A stretch of 49,629 bases of DNA from Thermodesulfatator autotrophicus. Its GTDB lineage: Bacteria > Desulfobacterota > Thermodesulfobacteria > Thermodesulfobacteriales > Thermodesulfatatoraceae. Position 1 is the stretch's first letter, and each line of letters opens with the position of its first letter. The notes beneath the pieces were generated by a model. The model ran no database searches and was not told the origin of the DNA. It saw only the letters and a program-made list of their open reading frames with translations. The translations under genes and the position numbers were made by a program. Of this stretch, positions 16,746 to 27,201 are shown in pieces. The stretch spans positions 1-49,629 of the forward strand of contig NZ_LSFI01000017.1 of the NCBI RefSeq assembly GCF_001642325.1. The letters run 5' to 3'.

Positions 16746-17018
16746 ATGGCCAGAGTTACCGTAGAAGATTGTTTACGCCAGGAGCCCAGGCGTTTCCGTT
16801 TAATCCACCTGGCTATAAGAAGGGTAAAACAGCTTCGTAAGGGTGCAAAACCCTTAATAGAGTGTGACAATAAAGAAATTGTTTGTGCCCTTAGAGAAAT
16901 AGCCGCCGGTAAAGTGACCTGGGAAAATATTGACCAACTAGAAAAAGAAACCGAAGAACTATCTCTGGGAGACTTTTTAGACCTGGCTAAATTAGCCGAA
17001 GAAAAAACCAAGTCGTGA
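16746..17018 (+). CDS. rpoZ: RNA polymerase omega subunit
   Basis: 90 residues, the size of E. coli omega. The N-terminus [20 protein letters not shown] and the segment [17 protein letters not shown] are diagnostic. Omega aids assembly of RNA polymerase and, in some bacteria, ppGpp response. The stop overlaps the dnaJ start (GTGA). The DksA-like gene three genes downstream is also a polymerase-associated factor. Confidence 0.9.
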   Translation: MARVTVEDCLRQEPRRFRLIHLAIRRVKQLRKGAKPLIECDNKEIVCALREIAAGKVTWENIDQLEKETEELSLGDFLDLAKLAEEKTKS

Positions 17019-18121
17019 GAGAAAAAGATTATTATCAGATATTGGGTGTTTCTCGTAACGCCTCTCAGGAGGAAATCAAAAAGGCGTATCGGCGTCTTGC
17101 ACGCCAATATCATCCTGACCTACACCCTGGAGACAAAGAGGCTGAAGAGCGTTTTAAAGAAATCTCAGAAGCTTACGAAGTACTCTCTGATCCGGAAAAA
17201 CGGGCGATATATGACGCCCGTGGCTGGCGCGGCCTTCATGAACGAGGATATGAAGGCTTCACCGATGTTGACGATATTTTCAGTACTTTTTCAGACCTTT
17301 TTGAAGAGTTTTTCGGTATCCGCTTTGGTGGTGGCCCTACTCGAGAGCGTCGTCCCAGGAGAGGGGCTGACCTTTCTTACGAAATCACCGTTACCCTTGA
17401 AGATGTCTATTTCGGCCGAGAAATACCAATAGAAATTGAACGTTACGAAAATTGCAGTGCTTGTCAGGGTACTGGGCTTGCTCCTGGAGCTTCGCCAAAG
17501 TATTGCCCCACCTGCAAAGGCAGAGGACACGTGGTTCATTCTGAAGGGTTTTTCCGTCTTTCTACCACCTGCCCTACCTGCCATGGTCAAGGTACTTTGA
17601 TTACAGACCCTTGCCCAGCCTGTAAAGGTAAGGGGCGTGTGCGCAAAAAGAAAAAACTTTCTGTAAAGGTTCCTCCAGGGATAGAAGACGGCTCCGTCAT
17701 AAAGGTTAGTGGTGAAGGGGAAGCAGGGCTTTTGGGAGGCCCACCAGGAGACCTTTATCTTAAAGTTCGCATACTTCCCCATGAAATCTTTGAAAGAAAA
17801 GGGAAAGACCTCTTTTTAGAAGTTCCTATCTCGGTTATTGATGCTATCTTAGGCACAGAAGTAGAAATCCCCACCCTAGAAGAAGAAATAAAAGTTAAAA
17901 TCCCCCCAGGAATTCAGCCTGATGAAAATTTAGCTATTGAAGGGAAAGGGCTACCTGATTGGCGCACAAATAAAAAGGGAAACCTCTTACTTCGTCTTAA
18001 GATAGAAATTCCCAAAGACCTTACGCCAAGACAAATTGAACTTCTGAAAGAATTTCAGGCAATAGAAAAGGAAAAAAGAAATAATTTTTTCAAAAAAATC
18101 TGGAAAGCGGTTAAAAAATGA
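17015..18121 (+). CDS. dnaJ: Chaperone DnaJ
   Basis: 368 residues. J domain at 1-70 with the HPD triad (YHPDLHPG), a short G/F-rich stretch, and a zinc region with four CxxCxGxG repeats ([32 protein letters not shown]). Two C-terminal substrate-binding folds follow ([20 protein letters not shown]). It is a class I DnaJ co-chaperone of DnaK. Start is GTG, overlapping the rpoZ stop by 4 bases; no dnaK or grpE is adjacent. Confidence 0.95.
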   Translation: MREKDYYQILGVSRNASQEEIKKAYRRLARQYHPDLHPGDKEAEERFKEISEAYEVLSDPEKRAIYDARGWRGLHERGYEGFTDVDDIFSTFSDLFEEFFGIRFGGGPTRERRPRRGADLSYEITVTLEDVYFGREIPIEIERYENCSACQGTGLAPGASPKYCPTCKGRGHVVHSEGFFRLSTTCPTCHGQGTLITDPCPACKGKGRVRKKKKLSVKVPPGIEDGSVIKVSGEGEAGLLGGPPGDLYLKVRILPHEIFERKGKDLFLEVPISVIDAILGTEVEIPTLEEEIKVKIPPGIQPDENLAIEGKGLPDWRTNKKGNLLLRLKIEIPKDLTPRQIELLKEFQAIEKEKRNNFFKKIWKAVKK

Positions 18122-18594
18122 ACAAATTTACCCACTTAACTGAAGATGGTAAGGCCCAAATGGTAGATGTCTCTCAAAAAGTTCCTACTGCCAGGGAGGC
18201 TATAGCCAGAGGTAAGGTAGTCCTTGGAGAGAAAGTCTTTCAGGCTGTAGTTGACCAAAATATTCCTAAAGGGGATCTCTTTGCCACGGCAAGGATTGCC
18301 GGCATCCTTGCCGCCAAAAAAACGGCGAATTTAATCCCTCTGTGCCACCCGTTACCGCTAACCAAAGTGGAAGTAGATTTTTCTCTTTCTCCTGAGGATA
18401 AAAGCTTGAACATAGAAGCCCGGGCCAAAACAGTAGCGCAAACAGGCGTAGAAATGGAAGCCCTTACCGCGGTGAGTGTGGCAGCTCTTACAGTTTATGA
18501 CATGTGCAAGGGTATAGATAAAGCCCTGCGTATAACAGAGATTCGGTTAGTCAAAAAAACCGGAGGCAAAAGCGGCACCTTAATCCTGGAATAA
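18118..18594 (+). CDS. moaC: Cyclic pyranopterin monophosphate synthase
   Basis: 158 residues, standard MoaC length. It converts the MoaA product to cyclic pyranopterin monophosphate in molybdenum/tungsten cofactor synthesis. Motifs: [32 protein letters not shown], and [20 protein letters not shown] (active-site region). It overlaps dnaJ by ATGA. Other moa genes are not in the window. Confidence 0.96.
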   Translation: MNKFTHLTEDGKAQMVDVSQKVPTAREAIARGKVVLGEKVFQAVVDQNIPKGDLFATARIAGILAAKKTANLIPLCHPLPLTKVEVDFSLSPEDKSLNIEARAKTVAQTGVEMEALTAVSVAALTVYDMCKGIDKALRITEIRLVKKTGGKSGTLILE

Positions 18595-18604
18595 AGGAGG
18601 ACTT

Positions 18605-18967
18605 ATGGACCCTGAAAAGCTGGAATATTTTCGCAATTTATTACTGGAAAAAAGGGAAAAATTGATAAAAGAAGCCTTAAAAACTGTAGGTGAGTTAGTA
18701 GAAAACCCAGAAAGGCTACCAGACCCTACAGATCAGGCCACTTTTGAAAGCGACAAGGGTTTTGAACTGAGAATACGAGATCGGGAACGTAAACTTATAA
18801 AAAAGATAGACAAGGCTTTAAAACGTATAGAAGAAGGATCATACGGCATTTGTGAGGCCTGCGGTGAAGATATTGACGAAAAAAGGCTTAAAGCGCGTCC
18901 AGAGGCCTCTTTATGCATTCATTGTAAAAGAGAACAGGAAAGACTTGAAAAATTACGTGGTGACTGA
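18605..18967 (+). CDS. DksA/TraR-family zinc-finger protein
   Basis: 120 residues. N-terminal coiled-coil region (1-75), then a four-cysteine zinc finger: CEACGEDIDEKRL followed by CIHCK. Family members bind the RNA polymerase secondary channel and adjust transcription, often with ppGpp. AAAGGAGG precedes the ATG. It is in the same run as rpoZ. The tip acidic residues cannot be judged without an alignment, so I use no gene symbol. Confidence 0.88.
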   Translation: MDPEKLEYFRNLLLEKREKLIKEALKTVGELVENPERLPDPTDQATFESDKGFELRIRDRERKLIKKIDKALKRIEEGSYGICEACGEDIDEKRLKARPEASLCIHCKREQERLEKLRGD

Positions 18968-21099
18968 TGCCCAATCTCCACCTAGCTTTTTTGTGGCACA
19001 TGCACCAACCCTTCTATTTGGATTGGGAGAAGGGTTGGCTTGCCCTTCCCTGGGTAAGGTTACACGCTGTTAAAGCCTACTTTGACCTCCCCTATCTTCT
19101 TTCCCAATATCCTGCAGTTAAAAATAATTTCAACCTGGTGCCAAGCCTTTTGCTCCAGTTGTGCCATTATGAAGAAGGAAAAACTGATCTTTTTTTGGAA
19201 CTCTCCCGCAAACCGGCTAATGAATTAAGCCTTGAAGATAAGGCTTTTATATTGAAATATTTCTTTAGTTGTCATTGGGAAACACATATTTATCCCTTTC
19301 CCCGCTATCATGAACTCCTGACTCTGCGTGGTGGAGACCACCCCCATGATATAGAAAGGGCCCTTAATGAGTTTTCAGAGCGGGATTTTTTAGATCTACA
19401 AGTATGGTTTAACCTTACCTGGATTGGCTTTGGCCATCGCCAGGAGCCGTTAATCCAGGAGCTTATTAGTAAGGGAAGGTATTTTAATGAAGAAGAAAAA
19501 AACTTACTCCTTGATTTACATCTGGATATTATCAAAAAAATTATTCCACTTTACCGAAAGCTCCAGGAAAATAGCCAGATAGAAATATCAGCCTCACCTT
19601 TTTATCACCCTATCCTTCCCCTAATCATTGATTCTGACCTGGCCAGGCGGAATCTACCCTACTCTCCTCTGCCACCGCGTTTCAGTTATCCGGAAGACGC
19701 CGCTTTTCAAATTGAAGAAGCCTTGAATTATCACCAGGAGTTATTTTTTAAGAGACCAAAAGGTCTCTGGCCTTCAGAAGGTTCAGTTTGTCCGGAGTTA
19801 ATTCCTCTGGTGGCTAACGCCGGGCTTTCCTGGATGGCCACCGATGAAGAAATCCTCTATAAAAGTATTGGCCGCCACGGACCTGAAGTCCTACTAAAGC
19901 CTTACCTAGCCCTTCATGAAGATTCTCAAATAGCCATGGTTTTTCGCCACCATGACCTCTCTGACCGCATTGGTTTTGTATATCGTGATCTATCTCCTAA
20001 AGAAGCTGTTTCTGACCTTGTCAACACCGCCAAAAGGCTGGCCAGAGAAAGTGGGCTTGAAAATCCCCTTTTAACCCTGATTCTAGACGGTGAAAATCCC
20101 TGGGAATACTATGCTGATGGTGGTAAAGGTTTTTTAACAAGACTTTTTGAAAACATTACAAATGACCCGGACATAACCTCTGTTACCATAAGCGAATATC
20201 TGGAAAGGTTTCCCCCTCAGGAAAAGATATCCCATCTTTACACAGGCTCCTGGATAAACGCCAACTTTGACATCTGGATAGGACATGAAGAAGAAAACCA
20301 GGCCTGGGAGCTTCTTGGCCGGACAAGAAGAATACTAAATGGCTTAAAAGAAGCCCCTCAAGAGGCCCGTCAGGCCATAATGGCGGCAGAAGGAAGTGAT
20401 TGGTTCTGGTGGTATGGAGACCATTTTACCAGCCTATTTGATGCTGAATTTGACCGGCTTTTTAGAGGACATTTACAGGCGGTTTTTAAGGCCCTTGATA
20501 AAGAACCATTTATTGATCTTTTCTACCCCATAAAAAAACCTAAGCCCATTGAAACAGAAGAAAGCCCGGTAGCCTTTATAAAACCGGTGATTGATGGGCG
20601 AGAAACTTTTTTCTTCGAGTGGATTGGAGCTGGCCGTTTCCTCCCTTCAACTGTGGGAGAAGCTATGTATTTTGGCGAAAGTATTATCTTTGCCCTATAT
20701 TTTGGTTTTGATATAAGCCATTTTTATTTACGGCTTGATTTTAAAGAAAAAATATTTGATTCTTTACCTGAGGAATTGCAAGCTGTAATTACTTTTTGCG
20801 GTTTCAAACATAAAACCCAGGTTATGTTTAAACCAAAAGCCAAAGATATAACCAAGAGCCTTATCCTTGTGAAAGGCCCGTTTCGCCTTTATGGAAAAGA
20901 TGCCGGAGAAATAGCCTTTGACCGTATATTAGAACTGGCTATCCCTTTTGAAAATCTTGGATTCGTAGTAGGAGAAAAAGTCAATTTTTACCTGGAATTT
21001 CTGGAAAATGGTCTTGTCCGAGAAAGAATACCAAGAACGGGAAATATTTTATTTACCGTTCCAGACGAAAATTTCGAAAAAGAAATGTGGTTAGCTTAA
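18967..21099 (+). CDS. Glycoside hydrolase family 57 (alpha-amylase/glucanotransferase type)
   Basis: 710 residues. GH57 enzymes are retaining alpha-glucan hydrolases, transferases or branching enzymes, common in thermophiles. Motif 1 is HMHQP at 11-15. The likely nucleophile is E271 in GLWPSEGSV, and the likely acid/base is D293 in WMATDE. DGENPWEYY follows at 374-382. The C-terminal 200 residues look like a beta-rich accessory domain. No signal peptide, so it should act in the cytoplasm, probably on glycogen-like storage glucan. It overlaps the DksA-like gene by one base (TGATG). galT follows, pointing to a sugar-phosphate role. Confidence 0.88.
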   Translation: MPNLHLAFLWHMHQPFYLDWEKGWLALPWVRLHAVKAYFDLPYLLSQYPAVKNNFNLVPSLLLQLCHYEEGKTDLFLELSRKPANELSLEDKAFILKYFFSCHWETHIYPFPRYHELLTLRGGDHPHDIERALNEFSERDFLDLQVWFNLTWIGFGHRQEPLIQELISKGRYFNEEEKNLLLDLHLDIIKKIIPLYRKLQENSQIEISASPFYHPILPLIIDSDLARRNLPYSPLPPRFSYPEDAAFQIEEALNYHQELFFKRPKGLWPSEGSVCPELIPLVANAGLSWMATDEEILYKSIGRHGPEVLLKPYLALHEDSQIAMVFRHHDLSDRIGFVYRDLSPKEAVSDLVNTAKRLARESGLENPLLTLILDGENPWEYYADGGKGFLTRLFENITNDPDITSVTISEYLERFPPQEKISHLYTGSWINANFDIWIGHEEENQAWELLGRTRRILNGLKEAPQEARQAIMAAEGSDWFWWYGDHFTSLFDAEFDRLFRGHLQAVFKALDKEPFIDLFYPIKKPKPIETEESPVAFIKPVIDGRETFFFEWIGAGRFLPSTVGEAMYFGESIIFALYFGFDISHFYLRLDFKEKIFDSLPEELQAVITFCGFKHKTQVMFKPKAKDITKSLILVKGPFRLYGKDAGEIAFDRILELAIPFENLGFVVGEKVNFYLEFLENGLVRERIPRTGNILFTVPDENFEKEMWLA

Positions 21100-21115
21100 A
21101 GAAAAGGAGGCATTT

Positions 21116-22132
21116 ATGCCTGAATTAAGAAAAGATCCGGTAGTCGGCCGGTGGGTCATCATTGCTAAAGAAAGAGCCAAACGCCCACATGACTTTATTG
21201 TCCCTGAAGAAAAAACCAAGGGGGGTTTTTGTCCCCTTTGCCCTGGCCATGAATATACCACCCCCCCAGAGGTCCTGGCCTACGGAAGGCCCCCCGAAGC
21301 CCCACCCAACAGCCCTGGCTGGACGGTAAGGGTAGTGCCCAACAAATTCCCAGCCCTTCGTATAGAAGGAGAGCTTTGGAAAGAAGGTGAAGGTCTTTAC
21401 GATAAAATGAATGGCATCGGCGCCCATGAAGTTATTATTGAAACTCCTAACCATCATGAAACATTATCCACCATGCCTGTGGATAGAATAGTCCAGGTCT
21501 TCTGGGCTTATCGCGACCGCATGGTTGACCTTTCCCGAGATCCTCGCTTTCGTTATGTAATTATCTTTAAAAACCACGGCCGGGCGGCTGGAGCCTCACT
21601 TGAGCACGCCCACTCACAACTTATTGCTCTCCCTGTAATCCCTCTTCGTATAACCCAGGAGCTACAGGGCTCTAAGATGTATTACGACTACAAAGAACGT
21701 TGTATATTTTGTGATATTGTTCGCCAGGAATTAAAAGATGGTTCAAGGGTGGTATGTGAAAATCACGAATTTGTAGCTATTTGTGCCTTTGCACCCAGGC
21801 AGCCTTTTGAAATGTGGATAATTCCTAAAAAACATCACTCTGATTTTCGCTCCATTGACGAAAGCCAATTCCAGGCCCTAGCAGAAATATTTTCTGAAGT
21901 ACTAAAAAGACTTGATGCTGCTATTCCGCGCTGTCCCTATAACTTTGTCCTTCATACGGCTCCTTTGCGTGAACCATACTTAGAACATTATCACTGGCAC
22001 TTTGAACTTTTGCCTAAACTTACCCAAATAGCTGGCTTTGAGTGGGGAACAGGTTTCTATATTACACCAACCAGCCCGGAAGACGCCGCTCACTTTTTGC
22101 GTGAAATAAAACTCTCAGAAGGAGGCCAATAA
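21116..22132 (+). CDS. galT: Galactose-1-phosphate uridylyltransferase-like
   Basis: 338 residues of the GalT (HIT superfamily) fold. N-terminal RKDPVVGRWVIIAKERAKRP and CPLCPGHE (zinc C39, C42), then HGRAAGASLEHAHSQLIALP carrying the HxHxQ nucleotidyl-transfer motif, and EHYHWHFELLPK. It transfers UMP between hexose-1-phosphates; related thermophile enzymes can use glucose-1-phosphate or ADP-sugars, so specificity is uncertain. GGAGG precedes the ATG. Adjacent to a GH57 gene, it may link glucan breakdown to nucleotide sugars. Confidence 0.88.
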   Translation: MPELRKDPVVGRWVIIAKERAKRPHDFIVPEEKTKGGFCPLCPGHEYTTPPEVLAYGRPPEAPPNSPGWTVRVVPNKFPALRIEGELWKEGEGLYDKMNGIGAHEVIIETPNHHETLSTMPVDRIVQVFWAYRDRMVDLSRDPRFRYVIIFKNHGRAAGASLEHAHSQLIALPVIPLRITQELQGSKMYYDYKERCIFCDIVRQELKDGSRVVCENHEFVAICAFAPRQPFEMWIIPKKHHSDFRSIDESQFQALAEIFSEVLKRLDAAIPRCPYNFVLHTAPLREPYLEHYHWHFELLPKLTQIAGFEWGTGFYITPTSPEDAAHFLREIKLSEGGQ

Positions 22133-22503
22133 TGGCTGACAAACCCAAAATACTAGTAGTTGATGACGAAGAAAGTATCCACCTTCTTTATCGAGAAGAA
22201 CTATCAGATGAGGGTTATGAAGTCATCTCGGCCTTAAACGGCCCAGAGGCTATCGAGTTAGTAGATAAAGAAAATCCTGATCTGGTAGTCCTTGATATCA
22301 ATATGCCTGGCATGGACGGCCTGGAAGTATTGCGCATTATTAAAGAAAAACATCCTCGTTTACCAGTTATACTTTGTTCTGCTTATCCAGAATTTAAGCA
22401 GGATTTAAGTTCCTGGGCCTCAGAGGATTACATTGTCAAATCCTTTGACCTTACAGAACTAAAGGAATCCATAAAGAAAAACCTGGCAAAAGTGGAGAGC
22501 TAA
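22132..22503 (+). CDS. Single-domain response regulator (CheY-like)
   Basis: 123 residues, a receiver domain only. Acid pocket D11-D12, phosphorylation site D55 (LVVLDINMPGMDG), S83 and K103 are all present. There is no output domain. It overlaps galT by one base (TAATG) with GGAGG inside galT, so it is coexpressed with the glucan genes. No kinase gene is next to it; its partner is unknown. Confidence 0.9.
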   Translation: MADKPKILVVDDEESIHLLYREELSDEGYEVISALNGPEAIELVDKENPDLVVLDINMPGMDGLEVLRIIKEKHPRLPVILCSAYPEFKQDLSSWASEDYIVKSFDLTELKESIKKNLAKVES

Positions 22504-22553
22504 AGGTAAGACCGAAATGGCTTTACCAGGTCATTACGGAATGCGTAAGACTA

Positions 22554-22572
22554 TGAACCGCCCCAGGTTTGC
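22554..22572 (+). repeat. IS left inverted repeat
   Basis: TGAACCGCCCCAGGTTTGC, perfect partner of 23861-23879. The preceding CTA at 22551-22553 is the left copy of the target duplication. Confidence 0.93.
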
Positions 22573-22602
22573 CGAATATAAAAATCTGTGGGAGGATAAG
22601 GT

Positions 22603-23852
<1,250 letters not shown>

Positions 23853-23860
23853 GGTCTCCA

Positions 23861-23879
23861 GCAAACCTGGGGCGGTTCA
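23861..23879 (-). repeat. IS right inverted repeat
   Basis: Perfect complement of the left end, followed by the right copy of the CTA target duplication at 23880-23882. Confidence 0.93.
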
Positions 23880-24160
23880 CTAACGAATTAACTATACCAG
23901 GTCATTGTTACGAGGAGGCCCAAAGGGCCGACGAAGTGGCCCTACCGGGTCATTACGAGGAGCACGAAGGGCCGACGAAGTGACCCTACAGGGTCATTAC
24001 GAGGAGCACGAAGGGCCGACGAAGTAATCTCTACCAGATATCCACGGCACTGGTGGTACCTCGCGACAAGGATCGCTTCGCCACTTCGTGGCTCGCAATG
24101 ACCAAAAGAGAGAGTGGCTCGCAATGACCAAATGACTCCTCTCCCTGTCACTACGGGGAG
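23880..24160. repeat. Dispersed palindromic repeat cluster C
   Basis: This fills most of the 392-base gap before the epimerase gene. Three tandem units open with GGTCATT at 23900, 23947 and 23991; the last two repeat with a 44-base period (GGGTCATTACGAGGAGCACG...GCCGACGAAGT). Bases 24071-24103 are the reverse complement, with one mismatch, of 28981-29013 in cluster D and contain the hairpin core GCCAC-TTC-GTGGC. The gap ends with unremarkable sequence to 24244. Left of the IS, 22530-22553 is the other side of the same cluster. Confidence 0.7.
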
Positions 24161-24244
24161 CATATTTATTTGCTACTGTAAGAAACTCAAAAACGTCACC
24201 AAGTCACCCTGACTCAACGCCAACGCCGTTCAGATTTAGAAAAC

Positions 24245-25213
24245 TTAATGTTTTAGAGAATTTTTGTACCAGGAAATAGTCTTTGAAAGCCCTTCTTCAA
24301 GGCTTGTCAAATCTTTCAGGTTAAGTAAATGGCGAGCCTTAGAAATATCAGCCAGGGAATGACGCACATCGCCTGCTCGTGATGGAGCATAATCTGGTTT
24401 TATGTCTGTGCCTATGATTTCAGCAATAATCCGATAAAGTTCATTAATACTTATGGCCTTTCCTGAGGCCACATTTATTACTTCTCCCACGGCATTTTTA
24501 TCTGCCTTACAAGCGAGTAAATTGGCTTTTACCACGTCTTCAACAAAAATAAAATCTCGGGTTTGATCACCGTCGCCAAAAATAGTGGGAGGCTCTCCTT
24601 TAAGCAAAGAGGTAATGAACTTGGGAATTACCGCCGCGTATTGGGATTTTGGATCCTGCCGTGGCCCGTAAACATTAAAATACCTGAGAATTACTGTTTC
24701 CAGGCCATAAAGTTCCGGGAAAATTTTACAAAAATATTCCCCTGAAAGCTTGGTTACCGCGTAAGGTGACATGGGATTAGGAAGCATATCTTCCTTTTTG
24801 GGAGAAGGAAATTCCTCACCGCTATCTCCATAAGCAGAGGAAGAGCCGGCATATACAAGCCTTTTTACTCCAGCTTTGCCAGCGGCCTGCAAAATATTAA
24901 GGGTTCCCGTGGCGTTAACTTCCTGGTAAGTGCCTGGGTCTTCCACTGAAGCCGGCACCGACCCTAAGGCCGCTTCGTGAAAAACATAATCGACTCCCTG
25001 GCAGGCCTCTTCGCAAAGTTTTAAGTCCCTAATATCGCCCTCAATTAAGGTAAAACGGGCCTTGGCCCCTGGTATTTCTTCTAAAAAAGCCAGGTTTTCC
25101 CGAGAGGCATTACAGAAATTGTCAAGCACCCTCACTTTATAACCTTCGCGCAAGAGATACTCCGCAATGTTTGAACCAATAAACCCAGCCCCGCCAGTAA
25201 TCAGAAATTCCAT
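24245..25213 (-). CDS. NAD-dependent sugar-nucleotide 4-epimerase/dehydratase (extended SDR)
   Basis: 322 residues. Rossmann motif GGAGFIGSN at 7-15, AGSSSAYG, and catalytic YAVTK (YxxxK). RYFNVYGPRQDP and GDGDQTRDFIFVEDV are typical of UDP-glucose or UDP-N-acetylglucosamine 4-epimerases of the GalE/WbpP group; FHEAALGSVPASVEDP favours the WbpP side. It supplies activated sugars for surface polysaccharide. The start lies 2 bases after the stop of the sigma-54 activator gene, so they share a transcript. Exact substrate not determinable. Confidence 0.87.
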   Translation of the reverse strand: MEFLITGGAGFIGSNIAEYLLREGYKVRVLDNFCNASRENLAFLEEIPGAKARFTLIEGDIRDLKLCEEACQGVDYVFHEAALGSVPASVEDPGTYQEVNATGTLNILQAAGKAGVKRLVYAGSSSAYGDSGEEFPSPKKEDMLPNPMSPYAVTKLSGEYFCKIFPELYGLETVILRYFNVYGPRQDPKSQYAAVIPKFITSLLKGEPPTIFGDGDQTRDFIFVEDVVKANLLACKADKNAVGEVINVASGKAISINELYRIIAEIIGTDIKPDYAPSRAGDVRHSLADISKARHLLNLKDLTSLEEGLSKTISWYKNSLKH

Positions 25214-25215
25214 GA

Positions 25216-26268
25216 CTATAACCCCATTTCTTCAAATTCTCGGATTTTATAAAGAAGAGCTTTATAAGAGATGCCTAAGAGTTCAGCCGCCTGCTTTTTG
25301 TTGCCGTTGGTTTGGTTGAGAACGAGGTCAATAATCTTTTTTTCTACCAGGGCCAGCACCCGTTTTTTTACTTCTTTTAGAGAGACCTGGCCTTGTTCAG
25401 CCTTAGCCAATTCAATGGCTATACGTTGAGCAAACTTTTCATTTTCTGTCTTAGGAGCGTCTTCAGGCTCTAAAACCTTTGAAAAACGCTTTATTTCTTT
25501 TTCTACTTCTTCAAAATCTCTTAAAACCACCAAGCGTTTGATATAATTTTCAAGTTCACGCACATTACCAGGCCAGTGATATTTGAGAAATAGCTCTAGT
25601 AACTGCGGAGGAATCTCAAAATCGGTGATATTGTATTTACGGCCATAAATCCTTGCGAAATAATCGCATAAAAGGGGTATATCTTCTTTCCTTTCCCTTA
25701 GTGGCGGGATATAAATCTTGATAACACTCAAACGATAATAAAGGTCCTGCCGAAAAGAACCATTTTCTACGTCTTTTTCAAGGTCGTGATTAGTTGCCGT
25801 TATAACCCAGACGTCAACTTTTATGTCTTTCTTCCCTCCCAGGCGGCAAAACTCCTGGTCCTGAAGGACCTGGAGTAATTTTGATTGTAAAGAAAGGGGC
25901 ATATCACCGATTTCGTCAAGAAAAATAACACCACCGTTGGCCTGCTCAAAACGACCAGGTTTGGCCTTTTCCGCTCCGGTAAAGGCCCCTTTTTCGTAGC
26001 CAAAAAGCTCACTTTCAAGGAGTTCTCCAGGGATAGCAGCGCAATTAACTTTGACAAATGGCCCCCGAGAACGATAAGAGCAGGCGTATAAAGTTCTCGC
26101 CACAACCTCCTTGCCGACTCCGCTTTCTCCATATATAACAACATTTAAATCCGTATCAGCTACCTGGAGGATAAGATTTTTGATGCGCTTAATAGCAGGG
26201 CTTTGGCCAACAATATTTCTTAAGGGGCCTTCAAGATGTTTTTCTTGTTTAATGGCTAATGCATTCAC
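25216..26268 (-). CDS. Sigma-54-dependent transcriptional activator without receiver domain
   Basis: 350 residues. Only about 18 residues precede the AAA+ domain. Walker A GESGVGKE is at 47-54, the sigma-54 contact loop GAFTGA at 94-99, and Walker B GGVIFLDEIGD at 112-122; the GNVRELENYI region follows. The C-terminus has a Fis-type helix-turn-helix (NGNKKQAAELLGISYKALLYKI). With no N-terminal sensor it resembles PspF-like activators controlled by a separate protein. It is cotranscribed with the downstream epimerase. Divergent from the PNP gene. Confidence 0.92.
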   Translation of the reverse strand: MNALAIKQEKHLEGPLRNIVGQSPAIKRIKNLILQVADTDLNVVIYGESGVGKEVVARTLYACSYRSRGPFVKVNCAAIPGELLESELFGYEKGAFTGAEKAKPGRFEQANGGVIFLDEIGDMPLSLQSKLLQVLQDQEFCRLGGKKDIKVDVWVITATNHDLEKDVENGSFRQDLYYRLSVIKIYIPPLRERKEDIPLLCDYFARIYGRKYNITDFEIPPQLLELFLKYHWPGNVRELENYIKRLVVLRDFEEVEKEIKRFSKVLEPEDAPKTENEKFAQRIAIELAKAEQGQVSLKEVKKRVLALVEKKIIDLVLNQTNGNKKQAAELLGISYKALLYKIREFEEMGL

Positions 26269-26339
26269 TCCAGATACCCGACTTTTGAAAATGTGCTTTT
26301 ATTATATAGGCTAAACAGAACTTTAAGCAAGGGAGTGCC

Positions 26340-27200
26340 ATGAAAAATTCAAAAAGTAACTCTAACCTATCTTATCGGCAAAAAATAGAAGAAGCCAGAG
26401 ATTTTTTAACCCAAAAATTTCCCTATTTTCCCAGAGTGGTCATTATTTTGGGGACAGGCCTTTCAGGGGTCGCCGAAGAAATGGAAAAAGACCTTGTAAT
26501 TCCTTATACAGAAATTCCACATTTTCCCCGCTCAACGGTGGAAAGCCATAAAGGCAATTTGATCGTGGGTCGGCTCTCAGGACTTGAAATAGCGGTTTTT
26601 CAAGGAAGATTTCACTATTACGAAGGCTACTCTACCAGAGAAATAACCTTTCCTTTGAGGGTACTAAGCCTTATGGGGGCAAGGCTTCTTATCATTTCAA
26701 ATGCCGCTGGGGGCCTTAATCTATCATTCAGGCCTGGCGATTTAATGCTTATTGCCGACCATATCAATCTTATTCCAGAGAATCCGTTAAGGGGAGAGAA
26801 CTATGAAGACTGGGGGCCGCGCTTCCCCGATCTTTCTGAAGCGTACAGTAAAAGACTACGCCACCTGGCTAAAGCTGTAGCTCAGGGGCAGGTTTCCCTT
26901 CAGGAAGGAGTTTACGTGGCGGTCCCTGGCCCAAGCCTTGAAACGCCAGCAGAAACTCGTTTTTTACGCCTGATAGGGGCAGATGCCGTAGGCATGTCCA
27001 CGGTGCCAGAAGTCATCGTGGCCAGACACGCGGGCCTAGAAATACTTGGCCTTTCGGTCATTGCTAACGTGAATGACCCGGATAACTTTGAACCTATTCT
27101 TCTGGAAGATGTCATTGCCAACGCCCAAAAGGCAGAAAAGAAAATGCTTTTTCTGATAAAAGAGCTATTAAAATCTCTTCCAAGAGATTGGCTGGGCTAA
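26340..27200 (+). CDS. Purine nucleoside phosphorylase (trimeric type)
   Basis: 286 residues. It splits purine nucleosides with phosphate in purine salvage. Motifs: VVIILGTGLSG (phosphate loop), HFPRSTVESHKGN, SNAAGGLN, VAVPGPSLETPAE and VGMSTVPEVIVARHAGL. The base-binding Asn is in SVIANVNDPDN, where many homologues read NMAAG. An MTA-phosphorylase specificity cannot be excluded. GGGAG precedes the ATG; the RNase G gene follows after one base. Confidence 0.88.
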   Translation: MKNSKSNSNLSYRQKIEEARDFLTQKFPYFPRVVIILGTGLSGVAEEMEKDLVIPYTEIPHFPRSTVESHKGNLIVGRLSGLEIAVFQGRFHYYEGYSTREITFPLRVLSLMGARLLIISNAAGGLNLSFRPGDLMLIADHINLIPENPLRGENYEDWGPRFPDLSEAYSKRLRHLAKAVAQGQVSLQEGVYVAVPGPSLETPAETRFLRLIGADAVGMSTVPEVIVARHAGLEILGLSVIANVNDPDNFEPILLEDVIANAQKAEKKMLFLIKELLKSLPRDWLG

Positions 27201-27201
27201 G

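Noticed and set aside
23900-24110. CRISPR-like repeat array
   Set aside because: Units are tandem and palindromic with no unique spacers of constant length, and no cas genes are present.
23942-24163. 73-residue leftward ORF
   Set aside because: Repeat-derived (HCEP-type peptide from the palindrome), not a gene.
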